A stretch of 64,000 nt of DNA. Source: PFJX01 sp031426815 (GTDB taxonomy: Bacteria; Pseudomonadota; Gammaproteobacteria; Burkholderiales; Thiobacillaceae). Positions within the stretch are counted from its first letter, which is position 1; each line of letters starts with the position of its first letter. A model generated the notes under the pieces. That model was not told the origin of the DNA, ran no database searches, and was given only the letters and a program-made list of their open reading frames with translations. The stretch is from assembly GCA_031426815.1 (NCBI GenBank), contig JASJPG010000024.1, forward strand, positions 1 to 64,000, in the 5' to 3' direction. Positions 43,718 to 52,265 of this stretch are shown here, in pieces. The position numbers were made by a program, and so were the translations under genes.

Positions 43718-45754
43718 ATGGCTGGTGAATTTGGAAATCCGGAAGTCATCCAGGAAGAAGTCGACGTCCTGATGATTGGTGGCGGCATGGCCAACTGTGG
43801 CGCCGCATACGAAATCGTTCGCTGGGCTGATGCCGCCAAGGCTGAGCTCGGTATGGATCTGAAGATCAAGCTGGTCGACAAGGCCGCCATGGACCGCTCC
43901 GGCGCCGTGGCTCAAGGTCTGTCCGCCATCAACACCTACATCGGCACCGAGCAGGATCCCGCCGATTACGCCCGTATGGTCGCCAACGACCTGATGGGTA
44001 TCACCCGTGACGATTTGGCCTACGACCTGGGCCGTAACGTTGACGATTCCGTGCACCTGTTCGAAGAGTGGGGCCTGCCCATTTGGAAAACCGATGCCAA
44101 CGGCGAGCGTCATGACGGCGCTGCCGCCATCGGCGAAGGCCTGCCCGCACTGAAGGACGGCGGCAAGCCCGTGCGTTCCGGCAAGTGGCAGATCATGATC
44201 AACGGCGAATCCTACAAGTGGATCGTCGCTGAAGCCGCCAAGAAGGCCCTGGGCATGGACCGCGTTGAAGAGCGTATCTTCATCGTCAAGCTGGTCAACG
44301 ACAAGAACGACAAGAACCGCATCGCCGGCGCTGTTGGTTTCTCTACGCGTAACCACACTCTGCACGTTTACAAAGCCAAAGCCATCCTGCTGGCTGCCGG
44401 CGGTTGCGTGAACATCTTCCGTCCCCGTTCCGTTGGTGAAGGTACCGGCCGCGCCTGGTACCCGGTGTGGAACGCGGGTTCCACCTACGCGATGGCTGCT
44501 GAAGCCGGCGCTGAGCTGACCATGATGGAAAACCGTTTCGTGCCTTGCCGTTTCAAAGACGGTTACGGCCCGGTCGGCGCCTGGTTCCTGCTGTTCAAGG
44601 CCCGCGCTACCAACGGTTATGGCGAAGACTACCTGACCAAGAACAAGGCCATGCTGGACCAGTACCCCCCGTACGGTCAGGCTGCCGTTCCCGCTTCCTG
44701 CCTGCGTAACCACGTTATGCTGAAGGAAATGAAGGAAGGCCGTGGTCCGATCTGGATGGACACCGTGACCGCGCTGGGCAACCTGCGCAAGACCCTGTCC
44801 GAGCGTGAAGTCAAGCACTTGGAAGCCGAAGCCTGGGAAGACTTCCTGGACATGTGTATCGGCCAGTGCGGTATCTGGGTTGGCGAGAACATTGAGCCCG
44901 AGAAGAAGAACTCCGAGCTGATGCCGACCGAGCCCTACCTGCTGGGTTCGCACTCTGGTTGCTGCGGTATTTGGGTTTCCGGCCCGACCGACGTGGGCGC
45001 GCCTACCGAAGAACTGCACGCTGATAAGGACAAGATCCCCGCGCACCTGCCTTCCGGCTGGAACTGGGGCTATCGCGGCATGACCACGGTGAATGGTCTG
45101 TTCACCGCCGGTGACGGCGTGGGCGCTTCCGGCCACAAGTTCTCCTCCGGCTCGCACGCCGAAGGCCGCATGTGTGCCAAGTCCATGGTCAAGTACTGCA
45201 TCGACAACAAGGACTTCAAACCCGAGCTGGACACCACCGTCGAGCAACTGGTTGAAGAGATCTACCGTCCGGTGCGCACCTACCTGGAATTCAAGGACTA
45301 CACCACCGCGATCGACGTCAACCCCAACTACATCACCCCCAAGATGCTGCAGTTCCGTCTGCAGAAGATCATGGACGAGTACGTTGCCGGCGTGGCTACC
45401 TACTACAACACCAACGACAAGATGTTGGCGATTGCAGAAGAGAAGCTGAACATGCTGAAGGAAGACGCCATGAAGATGCGTGCGAAAGACCTGCACGAAC
45501 TCCTGCGCGCCTGGGAAAACTACCACCGTATCCTGACGGCGGAAGCCCACATGAAGCACATCCAGTTCCGTGAAGAAAGCCGTTACCCCGGCTTCTACTA
45601 CCGTACCGACAAGAACTTTGTCGACGAGGAAAACTGGAAGTGTTTCGGCAACTCGATCTACAACAAGGAAACGAAGACCTGGACGAACTTCAAGCGCGCC
45701 CACTTCGACCTGATCGACAAGTCCAAGTTGTTCAAAGCAGCCGCCCCCCACTAA
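43718..45754 (+). CDS. aprA: Adenylylsulfate reductase subunit alpha AprA
   Basis: The FAD-containing catalytic subunit of APS reductase, 678 residues. The FAD-binding start is LMIGGGMANCGAAYEI, and DRSGAVAQGLSAINTYIG is the succinate-dehydrogenase-like second part. GAWFLLFKARATNGYGE and RFVPCRFKDGYGPVG form the substrate-site region of the AprA family. Most of the chain is typical; the length is within family range. The presence of aprBA with sat and nuo, and no sulfite-reductase gene in view, suggests the oxidative direction. Confidence 0.97.
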   Translation: MAGEFGNPEVIQEEVDVLMIGGGMANCGAAYEIVRWADAAKAELGMDLKIKLVDKAAMDRSGAVAQGLSAINTYIGTEQDPADYARMVANDLMGITRDDLAYDLGRNVDDSVHLFEEWGLPIWKTDANGERHDGAAAIGEGLPALKDGGKPVRSGKWQIMINGESYKWIVAEAAKKALGMDRVEERIFIVKLVNDKNDKNRIAGAVGFSTRNHTLHVYKAKAILLAAGGCVNIFRPRSVGEGTGRAWYPVWNAGSTYAMAAEAGAELTMMENRFVPCRFKDGYGPVGAWFLLFKARATNGYGEDYLTKNKAMLDQYPPYGQAAVPASCLRNHVMLKEMKEGRGPIWMDTVTALGNLRKTLSEREVKHLEAEAWEDFLDMCIGQCGIWVGENIEPEKKNSELMPTEPYLLGSHSGCCGIWVSGPTDVGAPTEELHADKDKIPAHLPSGWNWGYRGMTTVNGLFTAGDGVGASGHKFSSGSHAEGRMCAKSMVKYCIDNKDFKPELDTTVEQLVEEIYRPVRTYLEFKDYTTAIDVNPNYITPKMLQFRLQKIMDEYVAGVATYYNTNDKMLAIAEEKLNMLKEDAMKMRAKDLHELLRAWENYHRILTAEAHMKHIQFREESRYPGFYYRTDKNFVDEENWKCFGNSIYNKETKTWTNFKRAHFDLIDKSKLFKAAAPH

Positions 45755-45774
45755 TCGGGTGCTGTAGTTAAAGG

Positions 45775-45806
45775 ACCGGGCGCCCACAAGGCGCCCGGTT
45801 TTTATT
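45775..45806 (+). terminator. Rho-independent terminator after aprA
   Basis: ACCGGGCGCC (45775-45784) pairs with GGCGCCCGGT (45790-45799) around a CACAA loop, followed by TTTTATTT. A strong stem and T-run end the aprBA transcript before the cysteine-cluster gene. Confidence 0.85.
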
Positions 45807-45906
45807 TGTGGCGCATCATGAGTGCCCATTCGCAAATGACTCTTGCGAATGGCCATTTTCATCCCAACATAGTTGTTTCATTTTCAAGCTCAGCAAGAGG
45901 TATCAC

Positions 45907-46851
45907 ATGGACGAAACTCAATTCAAGGATTTGATTAAGGAATCACCCTTCCAGGAAAGCCCGGTTACCCCGACCATGCTGGAAGGCGACAAGGAGATTC
46001 AGTTCCGTTGCCATCGTGATGTGAAATGCTGGAACGCCTGCTGCGCCAACATCGATATCCAGCTGACCCCGTATGACATCCTGCGTCTCAAGAACCGCCT
46101 CGAAATGTCTTCGGGCGACTTCCTCAAGCAGTACACCGTACCGTTCGAGATGGATAAGGACGGCATGCCCGGCGTCAAGTTTCGGCCGGTAGCGAACGGC
46201 ACCGCCTGCCAGTTCATGACGCCGGAAGGCTGCGGTGTCTACGAAGACCGTCCCACCGCCTGCCGCTATTACCCGGTCGCGCTGTTGTCGCTGCGCAATC
46301 AGGAAGAAAGCGTCGACCGCACCTCCTATGCGCTGGTGCAGGAACCGCACTGCCTGGGTCACCAGGAACCGCGCAAGCTGACCATCGACGACTACCGCAA
46401 GGAACAGGGCGTCGATGTCTACGACGAAAAGGGTCGCGGCTGGCGCCAGATGGTGTTGAAGCGGAAATCTGCCGGCCCCGGTATCGGCAAGCCGCCGGAA
46501 ATTTCCAACCAGTTGTTCTTCATGGCCAGCTACGACGTCGACCGTTTCCGGGCTTTTGTCGCGAGCGATTCGTTCAACCGCACCTACGATGTGCCGATGG
46601 AAGCGATGGCCGTGCTGCTCTCGGACGACGAGGCGCTGATGGACTTCGGTTACAACTTCCTGAAGCATGTCCTGTTCAACGAACGCTTCCTGGAAGAGCG
46701 CGATGGCGCTTACGAGGCGCGCATGGAACGCCTCAAGGTCAAGGCCGAGCAGGTGCGCGACGAGTACCTGAGCAATCGCGACAAGCTGGAAGATGAAAAG
46801 TATTCCGATACGCCGCGCGCGGGCGATTGCAGTTGCGGCGATAAAGACTGA
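45907..46851 (+). CDS. YkgJ-family cysteine-cluster protein
   Basis: A 314-residue soluble protein of the YkgJ family (zinc/iron chelating). Cysteines lie at 35, 41, 45 and 46 (RCHRDVKCWNACC) and at 101, 109 and 119 (ACQFMTPEGCGVYEDRPTACRYYP), the typical YkgJ layout. A C-terminal GDCSCGDKD adds two more. The ATG at 45907 has an AGAGG Shine-Dalgarno. It sits 152 bases after aprA and 13 bases before the SAM hydrolase gene. A metal-binding or cluster-assembly role is plausible; the actual function is not known. Confidence 0.82.
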   Translation: MDETQFKDLIKESPFQESPVTPTMLEGDKEIQFRCHRDVKCWNACCANIDIQLTPYDILRLKNRLEMSSGDFLKQYTVPFEMDKDGMPGVKFRPVANGTACQFMTPEGCGVYEDRPTACRYYPVALLSLRNQEESVDRTSYALVQEPHCLGHQEPRKLTIDDYRKEQGVDVYDEKGRGWRQMVLKRKSAGPGIGKPPEISNQLFFMASYDVDRFRAFVASDSFNRTYDVPMEAMAVLLSDDEALMDFGYNFLKHVLFNERFLEERDGAYEARMERLKVKAEQVRDEYLSNRDKLEDEKYSDTPRAGDCSCGDKD

Positions 46852-46864
46852 GGGAGACGCTGGC

Positions 46865-47656
46865 ATGGGCAGCGCGGGCAAACCGGATAAGGCAACGACG
46901 CCGTCGATGCTCGTGCTGTTCACCGATTACGGCTGGAGCGACCCCTACGTCGGCCAGATCAAGGCCGTGATGGCGCGGGAAGCTGCGGGCGTGCCGGTGA
47001 TCGATCTGCTGCATGCAGTGCCCGATTTCAATGCCCACGCCGGCGCGCAGTTGCTCGATGCGCTGTCGCATTCCTTTCCGGCCGGTGCGGTGTTTTTCTG
47101 CGTGGTCGATCCCGGCGTTGGTGCGGCCCGGGAAGCGCTGGTGGTGGAAGCGGACGGACGCTGGTATGTCGGGCCGGACAATGGTCTGCTCTCGATTGTG
47201 GCCGGCCGCTCCCGGCCGGTCAGGGTGTGGAAGATACATTGGCGACCGGACCATCTGTCCGCCACTTTCCACGGGCGCGATCTGTTTGCACCGATTGCCG
47301 CCTGGATTGCCGCCGGCAAATTTCCGGCCGATAAATTGACGCTGGTGGCCGAACCGAACATTCAATTCGATGCCGCCGACCTTCCGCGTGTCTTGTATAT
47401 CGACCACTACGGCAATGCCTGGACCGGTATCCGAGGTGGTTTGGCCGACTCCGCCTCGCGTCTGGAGATCAAGGGCAAGTCGCTGTCCTGGCGGCGGGTG
47501 TTCGCCGAGGCCGGCAAGGGCGAGGTGTTCTGGTACGTGAACAGCGTCGGTTTGATCGAAATCGCGGCGAATCGCGCCAATGCGGCTGCCTTGCTGGATT
47601 TGAAGGTGGGCGATCTGGTCAAACTGTCCAGCCCGTCGCACGGGCCGGTGCATTAA
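46865..47656 (+). CDS. S-adenosyl-L-methionine hydrolase (adenosine-forming), DUF62 family
   Basis: A 263-residue protein of the chlorinase/fluorinase family whose usual activity is hydrolysis of S-adenosylmethionine to adenosine and methionine. Conserved pieces are LVLFTDYGWSDPYVGQIKAV (N-terminal), VVDPGVGAAREAL, GPDNGLLS, FHGRDLFAP and DHYGNAWTG. The start, 13 bases after the previous stop, has a GAGGGAG site. Context with the YkgJ gene suggests a shared transcript. Confidence 0.85.
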   Translation: MGSAGKPDKATTPSMLVLFTDYGWSDPYVGQIKAVMAREAAGVPVIDLLHAVPDFNAHAGAQLLDALSHSFPAGAVFFCVVDPGVGAAREALVVEADGRWYVGPDNGLLSIVAGRSRPVRVWKIHWRPDHLSATFHGRDLFAPIAAWIAAGKFPADKLTLVAEPNIQFDAADLPRVLYIDHYGNAWTGIRGGLADSASRLEIKGKSLSWRRVFAEAGKGEVFWYVNSVGLIEIAANRANAAALLDLKVGDLVKLSSPSHGPVH

Positions 47657-47672
47657 GCCGACCGACTCCGCG

Positions 47673-48131
47673 TTACTTCTCGTCGCGGCGCTTGCGCGGC
47701 TCGTAATGCACTACGCCGCGCATGATCTCGGAGTAAGGAAAGGCCGCGATTTCGCCATATCGCTTCAGCGCGGCCGTTACCAGCAGCGCGATGTCGCGGC
47801 CATCGTCGTTGCCTTCGTTGAAGCCCAATATCGCCTGCAGCCCGAGCATGCCGCCGCATTGGGCGCGAATCTCCTTGCCGAACGGCCAGGGTTGAGTCGG
47901 ATCCATATGCAGCGCGAAGCGGGCGTTGGCATGCAAGGCGCGGTGGAAGTCCAGGCAGAATCCGTTCGCCGCCTGTTCCGTGCAGGAAATGGCTTCCCGC
48001 TCGGCCAGCAGCAATTTTCTCGATTTGTGGCAACGCACGCAGCCTGACAACAACGCCCGTTCGAACGGGCAGGGCAGCGCGATGGCGGTGTCGCGCGCTT
48101 GATTGTAGGCGGATTCGTCGTAACCGGACAT
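47673..48131 (-). CDS. Small cysteine-containing hypothetical protein (152 aa)
   Basis: Unknown 152-residue protein. Cys21, Cys31-x2-Cys34, Cys50 and Cys59 (GCVRCHKSRK, EAISCTEQAANGFC) suggest metal or cluster binding in the N-terminal half. The rest has mixed charge with Gly-rich text (QCGGMLGLQAILGFNEG) and a basic C-terminus. It lies downstream of secA with the 75-residue gene, likely in one unit. The stop is convergent with the SAM hydrolase gene. Confidence 0.65.
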   Translation of the reverse strand: MSGYDESAYNQARDTAIALPCPFERALLSGCVRCHKSRKLLLAEREAISCTEQAANGFCLDFHRALHANARFALHMDPTQPWPFGKEIRAQCGGMLGLQAILGFNEGNDDGRDIALLVTAALKRYGEIAAFPYSEIMRGVVHYEPRKRRDEK

Positions 48132-48148
48132 GCCAGGATGATGCGTCG

Positions 48149-48376
48149 TCAGTAGTCGTCGCCGATCAACCCGGTTTCGCCTTCGCGGGGTTGCGACAGC
48201 ATATCTTCGGCGGCGAGTTCGTTTTCCGCGAAGATCATCTTGATGCTTTGGCCGCTGTTGGGCAGCAGGGTTTTGCGGTGCTCATTGGCCAGGCTCTTGG
48301 CCTCCTTGAAGCTTTCCGCAATGCCCTGCTTGGCCAGAATGTTCAGCGGGCCGATCTTGTAAACGAAATAGGGCAT
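48149..48376 (-). CDS. Small conserved hypothetical protein (75 aa)
   Basis: A 75-residue soluble protein starting at MPYFVYKI and located 15 bases after the secA stop. It is basic in the middle (EHRKTLLP) and acidic at the end. No signal peptide or membrane helix. I do not recognise a family. Proximity to secA suggests co-transcription, not function. Confidence 0.65.
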   Translation of the reverse strand: MPYFVYKIGPLNILAKQGIAESFKEAKSLANEHRKTLLPNSGQSIKMIFAENELAAEDMLSQPREGETGLIGDDY

Positions 48377-48391
48377 GGCGCTCCCACCGGT

Positions 48392-51127
48392 TCAGGCCAG
48401 TTTGCCGTGGCAATGTTTGAATTTCTTGCCCGACCCACACGGACAAGGATCGTTGCGGCCGACCTTGGCGAACTGGCGTTCGATCGGCTGCGCGGCGACC
48501 GCTTCTGCCGCGGCATCGGCGGCAAGCGCGGTATCGTAGTCGGCATGCTGGTATTGCACGTTGGAGAGATTCTCCTGCGGCTCCACCGCCTCGACATCCG
48601 CTTCGCTACGTATCTGTACGGTCAGCGTAACCTGAGTGACTTCACGGGCGATGGTTTCCAGCATCCGCTCGAATAGCTCGAACGCTTCGCGCTTGTATTC
48701 CTGCTTCGGATTCTTGGCCGCATAGCCGCGCAGATGGATGCCCTGGCGCAGATGGTCCATCGCCGCCAGATGCTCGCGCCAATGGCTGTCGAGGCTTTGC
48801 AGCAACATGGAACGTTCGAATTGGCGCATGTTATCGACGCCGACCTGGGCGATTTTGGCCTCATAAGCCTCGTTTGCGCTGTCGACGATGCGCCCGCGCA
48901 AGCCCTGCTCGTCCAGGCGCTCATCCGCATTGAGCCACTGCTGCAGCGGGAATTCGAGCAGGAATTCGCCGGCCAGCGTGTTTTCAAGGCCGGCGATATC
49001 CCACTGTTCGGCCATGCTGCCGGGCGGCAGGTGATTGCTGACTGTTTCGTTGAGCACCTGCGCACGCATGGCGAGGATGCCTTCGGCGACGTCGTCGGTT
49101 TCCAGCAGTTCGTTGCGCTGTTGATAGATGACGCGACGCTGGTCGTTGGCGACGTCGTCGTATTCGAGCAGTTGTTTGCGGATGTCGAAGTTGCGCTGTT
49201 CCACCTTGCGCTGGGCGGACTCCAGCGAGCGATTGACCATGGCGTGCTCGATCGCCTCGCCTTCCGGCATCTTGAGCTTTTCCATGATCGTCTTCAGGCG
49301 TTCGCCGCCGAAGATGCGCAGCAACGGGTCGTCCAGCGACAGGTAGAAACGCGAGGAGCCGGGGTCGCCCTGACGGCCGGAGCGGCCGCGCAACTGGTTG
49401 TCGACGCGGCGCGATTCGTGCCGTTCGGTACCGATGATGTGCAGGCCGCCGGCCGCGATGACGGCCGCATGCAGCGGTGTCCATGCCGTCTTGATGGCGG
49501 CGATACGCTCCGCCTTGTCGGCGGCGCTGAGCGCTTCATCCTGCTGGATGGCATCGATTTCCTTGGCGATGCTGCCGCCCAGAACGATGTCGGTACCGCG
49601 GCCGGCCATGTTGGTGGCGATGGTGACGCCACCGGGCAAGCCGGCCTGCGCGATCACCTGGGCTTCATGCGCGTGCTGCTTGGCATTGAGCACCTGATGC
49701 GGCAGCTTTTCCTTGGTCAGTACGCCGGACAGGAACTCGTTGACCTCGATCGAGGTGGTGCCGACCAGTACCGGTTGGCCGCGTTGGTGGCAGTCGCGGA
49801 TGTCTTCGACCACCGCCTTCCATTTTTCGTCGGCGGTGCGATAGACGCGGTCGGAGTTGTCGATCCGGATCATCGGCTGATTGGTCGGGATGATCACCGT
49901 CTCCAGGCCGTAGATCTGCTGGAATTCGTAGGCTTCGGTATCCGCCGTGCCGGTCATGCCGGACAGCTTCTTGTACATGCGGAAATAGTTCTGGAAGGTG
50001 ATCGAGGCGAGGGTCTGGTTCTCGCGCTGGATGTTGACGCCTTCCTTCGCTTCCACCGCCTGGTGCAGACCGTCCGACCAGCGCCGGCCCTGCATCAAGC
50101 GGCCGGTGAACTCGTCGACGATGATGACTTCGCCGTTCTGCACGACGTAATGCTGGTCCTTGTGATACAGCACGTGGGCACGCAACGCGGCGTAGATGTG
50201 GTGCATCAGCGAGATATTGGCGGCGTCGTACAGGCTGGTGCCAGGGGCGAGCACGCCGATTTCGGTGAGGATGGCCTCGACCTTTTCATGGCCTTCTTCC
50301 GATAGCAGCACCTGATGCGCTTTTTCATCCACCGAGTAGTCGCCCGGCGGCGGCGGCTCGTCGATTTTCGGCTCGTGTTCCATGCGCGTCAGGCGCGGCG
50401 GCACCATGTTGATCTGCTGGTACATGGCGACGTTGTCGTCGGCCTGGCCGGAGATGATCAGCGGCGTACGCGCTTCGTCGATCAGGATTGAATCGACCTC
50501 GTCAATGATGGCGTAGTTGAGCTTGCGCTGTACCCGCTGCGACGGGTGGAACACCATGTTGTCGCGCAGGTAGTCGAAGCCGAATTCGTTGTTGGTGCCG
50601 TAGGTGATGTCGGCGGCGTAGGCGACCTGCTTCTCATCGTGCGACATCTGCGACAGATTGCAGCCGACGCTGATGCCCATGAAGTTGTAGATGCGCCCCA
50701 TCCAGTCGGCATCGCGGCTGGCCAGGTAATCGTTGACGGTAATGACGTGCACGCCGTTGCCGGCAAGCGCATTCAGATAGGCCGGCAGGGTCGACATCAG
50801 CGTCTTGCCCTCGCCGGTGCGCATCTCGGAAATCTTGCCTTGATGCAGCGCCATGCCGCCGATCATCTGTACGTCGTAATGGCGCATGCCATGCACCCGC
50901 ACGGCGGCTTCGCGCACGGTGGCGAACGCTTCCGGCAGCAGCGCATCGAGGCTTTCGCCTTTTTCGACGCGTGCCTTGAATTCATCGGTCTTGGCGCGCA
51001 ATTGCGCGTCGGTGAGTTGTTGATAAGCCGGTTCGAGTGCGTTGATCCGGACAACATCGTTGCGATACTGCTTCAGAAGACGATCGTTGCGGCTGCCGAA
51101 GACTTTTTTGAGTAGGTTGGAAATCAT
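48392..51127 (-). CDS. secA: Protein translocase ATPase SecA
   Basis: The 911-residue SecA motor of the Sec translocase. The start at MISNLLKKVFGSRN is used because the family begins there; an ATG 15 bases upstream is an alternative. Walker A is MRTGEGKTL, DEVDSILIDEARTPLIISG is the DEAD/Walker B region (given in part), and TNMAGRGTDIVLGG and RIGRSGRQGDPG-like text (RGRSGRQGDPG) are helicase motifs. The C-terminal zinc site CPCGSGKKFKHCHG is complete, which SecB uses. Confidence 0.97.
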   Translation of the reverse strand: MISNLLKKVFGSRNDRLLKQYRNDVVRINALEPAYQQLTDAQLRAKTDEFKARVEKGESLDALLPEAFATVREAAVRVHGMRHYDVQMIGGMALHQGKISEMRTGEGKTLMSTLPAYLNALAGNGVHVITVNDYLASRDADWMGRIYNFMGISVGCNLSQMSHDEKQVAYAADITYGTNNEFGFDYLRDNMVFHPSQRVQRKLNYAIIDEVDSILIDEARTPLIISGQADDNVAMYQQINMVPPRLTRMEHEPKIDEPPPPGDYSVDEKAHQVLLSEEGHEKVEAILTEIGVLAPGTSLYDAANISLMHHIYAALRAHVLYHKDQHYVVQNGEVIIVDEFTGRLMQGRRWSDGLHQAVEAKEGVNIQRENQTLASITFQNYFRMYKKLSGMTGTADTEAYEFQQIYGLETVIIPTNQPMIRIDNSDRVYRTADEKWKAVVEDIRDCHQRGQPVLVGTTSIEVNEFLSGVLTKEKLPHQVLNAKQHAHEAQVIAQAGLPGGVTIATNMAGRGTDIVLGGSIAKEIDAIQQDEALSAADKAERIAAIKTAWTPLHAAVIAAGGLHIIGTERHESRRVDNQLRGRSGRQGDPGSSRFYLSLDDPLLRIFGGERLKTIMEKLKMPEGEAIEHAMVNRSLESAQRKVEQRNFDIRKQLLEYDDVANDQRRVIYQQRNELLETDDVAEGILAMRAQVLNETVSNHLPPGSMAEQWDIAGLENTLAGEFLLEFPLQQWLNADERLDEQGLRGRIVDSANEAYEAKIAQVGVDNMRQFERSMLLQSLDSHWREHLAAMDHLRQGIHLRGYAAKNPKQEYKREAFELFERMLETIAREVTQVTLTVQIRSEADVEAVEPQENLSNVQYQHADYDTALAADAAAEAVAAQPIERQFAKVGRNDPCPCGSGKKFKHCHGKLA

Positions 51128-51221
51128 GAGAAATGAAGGCATTAGACGGAATTCGGGAATGTCTCGAATGCTACCATGCCACTGTTACCGCCTTTCTTAA
51201 GCCCGCTTAAGCCCTTCCTCC

Positions 51222-51659
51222 ATGCGTCCATTTTCACTCGTGCGCGTTCGCGGCCTGTTGCAGGCGGAGCGCCAGTTCGCGGTGGCGCTGCCGGAGGCGG
51301 AGCGACTGTTCGGCCTCAATCGCCGCTTTGCCGACGTGGTGCCGCCGGCGGTCGCGCGTGCGTGCCGGATTGCCGCGTTGCAGGGCGAAGTCGCGGTCAT
51401 CTTTTGCGCCAACGGTGCGGCGGCCAGTCGGGTACGGGCGCAGGCAAAGGGCGTCGCCAGCGTTCTGAGTCGCCCGGATGCCCCGGTCACCAGCCTCAAG
51501 GTCAAAATTCGGGCCGACTGGAGCGTACCGGCACCAGTGGAGAAACACGATATTCCTGCTGCCGGTTTGGCCGCGTTCGAGACGCTGGAAACCAGTCTGC
51601 CCGATGGCGATCTGAAAACGGCGCTGGAACGCCTGCTCAGCCGGCGGCGAGGGCGTTGA
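51222..51659 (+). CDS. DciA-like (DUF721) protein
   Basis: A 145-residue soluble protein with a DUF721 domain; family members such as DciA load the replicative helicase. The KH-like core shows VAVIFCANGAAASRVRAQAKG. It is divergent from secA, an arrangement common in proteobacteria, and it lies 45 bases before aroK. The C-terminus is basic. The assignment rests on family resemblance. Confidence 0.7.
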   Translation: MRPFSLVRVRGLLQAERQFAVALPEAERLFGLNRRFADVVPPAVARACRIAALQGEVAVIFCANGAAASRVRAQAKGVASVLSRPDAPVTSLKVKIRADWSVPAPVEKHDIPAAGLAAFETLETSLPDGDLKTALERLLSRRRGR

Positions 51660-51704
51660 GCCGGGTGTGTAAACTGACCGGGATTGCCCGGTTACAATTT
51701 CGCC

Positions 51705-52265
51705 ATGATCCCAAGTTGCAACATATTTCTGGTCGGCCTGATGGGTTCGGGCAAGACCACCATCGGCAAGATACTGGCACGCCAGCGCGGGCTGAATTTT
51801 TTCGATTCCGACCATGAAATCGTCGCTCGCTGCGGCGTTTCCATTCCGACCATTTTCGAGATCGAAGGCGAAACCGGATTTCGCCGCCGCGAGTCCTGCG
51901 TCATCGACGAGTTGAGTCGGCAGCACGGCATCGTTCTGGCCACCGGCGGCGGTGCGATCCTGGCGCCGGAGAACCGCGCCAACCTCAAGGCGCGCGGCAC
52001 CGTGGTGTATCTGCGCTGTCAGCCGCAGGAGTTGTTCATGCGCACGCGGCACGACAAGAACCGGCCGCTGCTGCAAACCGACAATCCGCTGCAGAAATTG
52101 AAGGAACTCTACGTCGCACGCCACGCGCTCTATATGGAAACCGCCGACATCGTGCTCGACTCCAGTCGCCAGAGTTCGCATGCCCTGGTGCGCCGGCTGG
52201 AGAACAGCCTTTCCCTGTCGGCAATCGGGACCAGCAAACCATGTCTCGTCCCGTTGCCTTCCTGA
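51705..52265 (+). CDS. aroK: Shikimate kinase
   Basis: Phosphorylates shikimate in aromatic amino-acid synthesis, 186 residues. Walker A is GLMGSGKTTIGK, the shikimate Asp is FFDSDHEI, Arg motifs are ETGFRRRES and HDKNRPLL, and ATGGGAI is the GGG loop. The ATG at 51705 is preferred to an upstream TTG. aroB, the usual neighbour, does not follow; instead the last 25 bases overlap the beta-helix gene, so the C-terminal tail SKPCLVPLPS may be a late extension. Confidence 0.93.
   Translation: MIPSCNIFLVGLMGSGKTTIGKILARQRGLNFFDSDHEIVARCGVSIPTIFEIEGETGFRRRESCVIDELSRQHGIVLATGGGAILAPENRANLKARGTVVYLRCQPQELFMRTRHDKNRPLLQTDNPLQKLKELYVARHALYMETADIVLDSSRQSSHALVRRLENSLSLSAIGTSKPCLVPLPS

Noticed and set aside
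43697..45862. 721-codon open frame on the minus strand across aprA
   Set aside because: It is antisense to a highly conserved, codon-biased gene. The translation is His/Gln/Val-rich without homology; the frame is open only because of the codon bias of aprA.
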